The position numbers and the translations under genes are program-made. Shown piece after piece: positions 56,240 through 59,811 of a stretch of DNA of 59,811 nt. The stretch covers positions 1-59,811 of IMG/VR virus record IMGVR_UViG_3300023199_000016; one strand, given 5' to 3'. Source of the DNA: a virus. The notes below the pieces were generated by a model. That model saw nothing but the letters and a program-made list of their open reading frames with translations, ran no database searches and was not told where the DNA came from. Numbering within the stretch: the stretch's first letter is position 1; every line of letters starts with the position of its first letter.

Positions 56240-57505
56240 TCAAACACTTTCGATTGCCGCACAGGCTTTCGAGGATGCGTTGAGCGCTGAAGAGATTGCG
56301 TCTCCTGTGTCGCCCTTCGCGTCATCATCATCCGGATCGGTATCATCCGGATCACCGGCGGGTTCATCACTTGATTCGGACACGCTTTCCTTGATGGCGT
56401 CAAGAGTCGCACCCAGGTTGGTCACAGACTCTTGCACTGCTGACATCTCGTCGCTGAGCGACGAAACCGCATCACCGAGCTCGGCGATCTTATCATCAAG
56501 TTTGTCTAACGCCTCCTTGACTTCCTTATCCATTTCGTCTGTCTCCTGCTTGGGTCGCGATCTTACGACCTCGTCGTGGATAGCGTCTAAGAGCAATGGA
56601 ACGTCCAGCTCTTTATGTTTCGGTAGTGATGCACAATGACCCAACGCTTTCCAGAATGTCAAGAGCCGTGCATCAGCCTCGGCCCACTGAGATGAATCTC
56701 CTTTCTCTTTCTTGATTCCACGTCGAGTCATTTCGCGAAGAACCTGTACATCGGCGGGATGCAGCTCTCCAGCTTGAGCCGCCTTTCGCAATGATCGACT
56801 AATTCGAGCACCCGGGTTCGCCGGGATAGTCACTGAAGAAACTTCAAGCAACTTGTTCTTACGAAGGATCGCACCGTATTCGGGCAATCCAATTTCTTCT
56901 CGCTCTTCGGGGTCCGTTATACGAACCACCTCACCCGGTCGAAAGCCAACCGACACCGATGGCATAATCCCGTGTTTCATCAGTCGAAAGATCGACATTG
57001 ACCAAGACCACTCTTCCAATCTTGGAAAGAGCAGGAGTTGGTGAAGTGACTTGCCTGTGTATCCATCGATGTCGGCCGTGTTTCGTCGCATCACTTTGGA
57101 ACGAATTGCATTCCCGACCGGAGGCATTCTCCAGTCGTGCTGAAACAACACAACCGCATTCAAAGCGTATTCGTCCAAGTCCCACGTTTGTTCGACGATG
57201 TCACCGTGTCGATCCACACGCTCATCAGATGACCAAACTGGAATGACATTCGGTTGCCCTTCGGTTGAGTAGACCTCCTCATCCCACTCAAGTCCGATTG
57301 CTTCAGCAAGTCGTTGCGCTTCTTCCAAGGTGATCGGCTTTGTTGGATCAGCGGCACGCACCATTGGTCGTTCAACGTAAAGCGTACCATCCTCTTCGCG
57401 TTCGTGAACAAGGCCGTCCTCTTCACGCATTTCAAGGTACTCTTCGACCGTAAGCGACTCGACGCTTTCCATCTTACGAAGAGCAAGGCTCAGTATCTTT
57501 GCCAT
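56240..57505 (-). CDS. Prohead protease fused to a scaffold-like tail, 421 aa
   Basis: The protease domain (about 70-260) shows RVDRHGDIVEQTWDL, the region around FQHDWRMPPVGNAI and SVSVGFRPGEV, with LLEVSSVTIPANPGA at the end, as in HK97-type (U35) proteases; His and Ser are candidates for the catalytic dyad. The C-terminus is a coiled-coil (DKEVKEALDKLDDKIAELG) and an acidic Asp/Pro-rich part. It cleaves the capsid scaffold. GGAAAGAACG precedes the ATG. A TTTGACC/GGTCAA-type inverted repeat lies just after the stop. Confidence 0.92.
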   Translation of the reverse strand: MAKILSLALRKMESVESLTVEEYLEMREEDGLVHEREEDGTLYVERPMVRAADPTKPITLEEAQRLAEAIGLEWDEEVYSTEGQPNVIPVWSSDERVDRHGDIVEQTWDLDEYALNAVVLFQHDWRMPPVGNAIRSKVMRRNTADIDGYTGKSLHQLLLFPRLEEWSWSMSIFRLMKHGIMPSVSVGFRPGEVVRITDPEEREEIGLPEYGAILRKNKLLEVSSVTIPANPGARISRSLRKAAQAGELHPADVQVLREMTRRGIKKEKGDSSQWAEADARLLTFWKALGHCASLPKHKELDVPLLLDAIHDEVVRSRPKQETDEMDKEVKEALDKLDDKIAELGDAVSSLSDEMSAVQESVTNLGATLDAIKESVSESSDEPAGDPDDTDPDDDDAKGDTGDAISSALNASSKACAAIESV

Positions 57506-57519
57506 CGTTCTTTCCTATC

Positions 57520-59811
57520 TTAGTCTGCTGCAACACGCAAGCATCGACAATTGATCGTTTGATTGGGTGGTGCGGAAGGATCACCTGGATAGTGAAGCAC
57601 TCCTGATTGACCAACGAGTGACATGTAGTTGAAGCCCGCTTCAACTTTCTTTGTTCGTCCGAACTTGACGTGATCACTACGAACGTGTTCATCGCCCGCC
57701 GTGATCCAGATGTACTTCTCTACACCGCTCGCCTCGAGCATCAACTCTCGTGCGCCGTTCAAGAATCGTGTTGATTCGGTTCGTGCAATCTGCAATGTCT
57801 TCGCGGGTGAAGCGACTGCACCATACACATCGCGTATTCGTTTGCGAAGCTGTGCGACCGTTTCACCATTCGTGATTCCTTCAGTGAGCGACACTTCGAG
57901 ATTCTTTCGCAACGTACGCGGTGCATGATCGCCGATTCGTTTCTTCGCCTCTTCAAGATAACCTCGAAGCAACGGGTCATCAAGCTCAAAGACCAGCACA
58001 CCGCCCATCTCTGATTCAACGTAGTCATACGTTGAAAGAAGCGATTGTTCGTAGACCGGACCGTACTCTCCACGTATGCGTGACTGCATATCGACTACAT
58101 CTTGAAGCACTGCATCAACACTGGGCAGTTCTTTGACGTCTTTGTAAGCTCGGCTGTCTCGCACCGCTTGATTGAATAGTTGGGTTGTGATACGTCGCTC
58201 TTGGCTTGTCCACTTCGTCCAACGTTCTTTCATCAATCGTTCAGTGGGTGTATGCAGCCCACGTTGGTACGCACGCCACAGTCGGGCTCGTCTTCGACGT
58301 TCGCGGGCCGACTGCTTCGCACGTATCGTTCGATTGGCCTTGTCATCGTCACCCGATGTATCGTCATCGTCTGGGTCCGTCTCGGGCTCGTCATCGGGTT
58401 CGTCCGGTTCGTCTACTGGATTGGTCGCGTCCGTAGCGGGGATCAATAGAGGAGGAACCAGAGACACGTCATCGCCATCGTATTCGGGAACGTCCAACCC
58501 AACGACTTCCAACGAGAGACGGGGTGGTACGTGCAACGCTTGGCTTGACATGTCGCTTGCAATCTTCACCTTACTTTCAAGTCCAGCACGTAACGCCTCA
58601 ACGCCCGACACATCGAACATCGCCGTGATGTTGTCCGGTTCGTTCCAAAGCAACGTGCCATCAAGCACGTCCTCAATCAATCGAATGTTGGCGAATACGG
58701 TGTTATCCCAGAGATCTTTCTTCTGCACCAAAGCAGTCGCATAATTCTGCTGCTTCTCGCCAAGAGCACCGGGCGGTACACCTTCTGCTGCAAGCACCTC
58801 TTCTTTCGTAAGCTGTCGAGCTTTGATGAACTCCATGTCCTTCGGCTTCAGCATTGTTGGGACCCATTCCCAACCTCCGGTCAACGTCGTGACTCGCCCA
58901 ACGTTCTGAGTGCCGCCGTGACGTTGAAGCCACTCTTTCTCCATCTCCCGAACTTCGTCCGACTCAATGTCTTCCTTGTGAACAAGAACGCCTCCGGGTT
59001 CAGCGCCTTGCACAAGCACCGATCGGTTATGCTCGGCGGTTAGCATGTCAATGCTTATGCCCATCGCCACAGCGGAGATTGGTGACAATCCACGAAGCGG
59101 GTTCACTGGGTTGTAGTACTTGAATTGAATAAGCTCATCCGGTTCAAGTATCTTCTGCCCTTGCTGCCCGATGCCTGACTTCTGATTGATCGAGACACGC
59201 CACCCGCGAAACATTCCGCCCTGCACCAGTTCCTCGACACAAGTTGGTGCAAGGATATGCAACGAGTCGATGCTTGATGTATTGAAGTACGATGCAGGGT
59301 TCCCGCTTACGTCGAGCGGAAGCCAGAACGCTTCACCGTGTGTTTGCAGCCACAAGATCGTTGCAGCGACTAACGCACGACCGGACATCATCTCGTTTGG
59401 TCGCAGAAGCAGCGGTGTCATCGGGTGGTCATCATATGGTTCAATGCCCTTGACGCGAAGACCGTACTTTCGTTGCTCCTGTTGCAAGTACATCGATATG
59501 CATCGCCGATTCGACCCGAAGTTCGTCGCCTTACGATGTCCCAGTCGTTTGGCCATTGCTTCACGTTGTCTTGAGCGGTCCTCCGTTTCTGCAAAGATTC
59601 GTAGCGGCGCTTGATGCGTTGCCTTTGCAACCAGTTGTGCTGCGGCGTACACCCATACATGATTCGACAAAGGATCACGCGACCGCACTTGTGGCGGTGA
59701 TGTGACACGTGCCAACGATTGCAGGTAAGAACTGTACGCCTTCACCGCTACACGAAGATGCCCGTTGTCCGAAATGCCCCGACGAATCGGCTTGTCATCC
59801 GGACCGTAGAG
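57520..59811 (-). CDS. Portal protein fused to Mu F-like minor head protein, 5'-truncated
   Basis: Partial: the frame is open to the window edge (it reads LYGPDDKPIRRGISDNG before the first in-frame GTG at 59745), so the real start lies outside. 763 residues are visible. The first about 420 residues resemble HK97/SPP1-type portals, the ring through which DNA is packed. An Asp/Pro-rich linker (DEPDEPDDEPE) follows. The last about 230 residues resemble the Mu F/SPP1 gp7 domain, with LQIARTESTRFLNGAR, WITAGDEHVRSDH and a final NCRC. Such fusions are less common than separate genes. The protease gene follows immediately. Confidence 0.92.
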   Translation of the reverse strand, partial: LYGPDDKPIRRGISDNGHLRVAVKAYSSYLQSLARVTSPPQVRSRDPLSNHVWVYAAAQLVAKATHQAPLRIFAETEDRSRQREAMAKRLGHRKATNFGSNRRCISMYLQQEQRKYGLRVKGIEPYDDHPMTPLLLRPNEMMSGRALVAATILWLQTHGEAFWLPLDVSGNPASYFNTSSIDSLHILAPTCVEELVQGGMFRGWRVSINQKSGIGQQGQKILEPDELIQFKYYNPVNPLRGLSPISAVAMGISIDMLTAEHNRSVLVQGAEPGGVLVHKEDIESDEVREMEKEWLQRHGGTQNVGRVTTLTGGWEWVPTMLKPKDMEFIKARQLTKEEVLAAEGVPPGALGEKQQNYATALVQKKDLWDNTVFANIRLIEDVLDGTLLWNEPDNITAMFDVSGVEALRAGLESKVKIASDMSSQALHVPPRLSLEVVGLDVPEYDGDDVSLVPPLLIPATDATNPVDEPDEPDDEPETDPDDDDTSGDDDKANRTIRAKQSARERRRRARLWRAYQRGLHTPTERLMKERWTKWTSQERRITTQLFNQAVRDSRAYKDVKELPSVDAVLQDVVDMQSRIRGEYGPVYEQSLLSTYDYVESEMGGVLVFELDDPLLRGYLEEAKKRIGDHAPRTLRKNLEVSLTEGITNGETVAQLRKRIRDVYGAVASPAKTLQIARTESTRFLNGARELMLEASGVEKYIWITAGDEHVRSDHVKFGRTKKVEAGFNYMSLVGQSGVLHYPGDPSAPPNQTINCRCLRVAAD

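Noticed and set aside
1-59811. Lysogeny genes
   Set aside because: No integrase, repressor or attachment-site-like sequence was seen on either strand.

Overview
The window is a stretch of a double-stranded DNA tailed phage (Caudoviricetes). The head, connector and tail genes point to a siphovirus: HK97-fold capsid, portal, connector, tail tube, a frameshifted tail chaperone, a long tape measure and no contractile sheath. Every convincing gene lies on the minus strand, packed with 4-20 base overlaps and typically preceded by AGGAG or GAAAGGAAAG ribosome sites. I saw no integrase, repressor, tRNA or CRISPR array, so a virulent phage is likely. Lipobox proteins and CsrA-, UDP-sugar- and beta-helix-type genes suggest a Gram-negative host; a Planctomycetes-type host is possible but only a guess from the style of the secreted beta-helix protein.

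Layout, in the direction of transcription (right to left). 59.8-50.3 kb: portal fused to a Mu F-like domain (cut by the window edge), protease-scaffold, capsid, head-tail connectors, tail tube and chaperone. 50.3-40.8 kb: tape measure and a tail tip resembling gene transfer agent gp12-gp15 (distal tail, Fe-S hub, NlpC/P60 peptidase, tip protein), with a glycosyltransferase inserted. 40.8-37.8 kb: glycosyltransferase-like gene, lectin-domain receptor-binding candidate and small genes. 37.7-30.6 kb: SNF2-type helicase, SSB-like protein and a primase-MCM-like helicase. 30.6-23.5 kb: nucleotide and DNA-modification genes (ThyX, MazG-like, C5-methyltransferase-like, dCMP-hydroxymethylase-like, dNMP kinase, dCMP deaminase) and a family A DNA polymerase. 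23.5-22.7 kb: a structured non-coding region, the best origin candidate. 22.7-19.0 kb: small early genes separated by three hammerhead ribozymes. 18.8-6.7 kb: repair glycosylase, sugar-nucleotide enzymes, DNA ligase, a secreted beta-helix protein, glycosyltransferases, a CsrA-like protein and a PDDEXK nuclease. 6.5-0 kb: small and large terminase, holin- and spanin-like genes and small virion proteins.

Three near-consensus sigma70-type promoters (37818-37790, 18977-18950, 6692-6664) divide the window into an early replication unit, a middle unit and a late packaging/structure unit. The late unit would run through the left edge into the portal at the right edge if the genome is circular or circularly permuted. 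A start codon at position 17 would join the open portal frame at 59811 if a single base were missing between the two ends, so the window may be almost the whole genome.

The most striking elements are the three consecutive type II hammerhead ribozymes that begin at or just past stop codons, a textbook -1 frameshift site in the tail chaperone gene, a primase-MCM fusion, and a possible cytosine hypermodification pathway.
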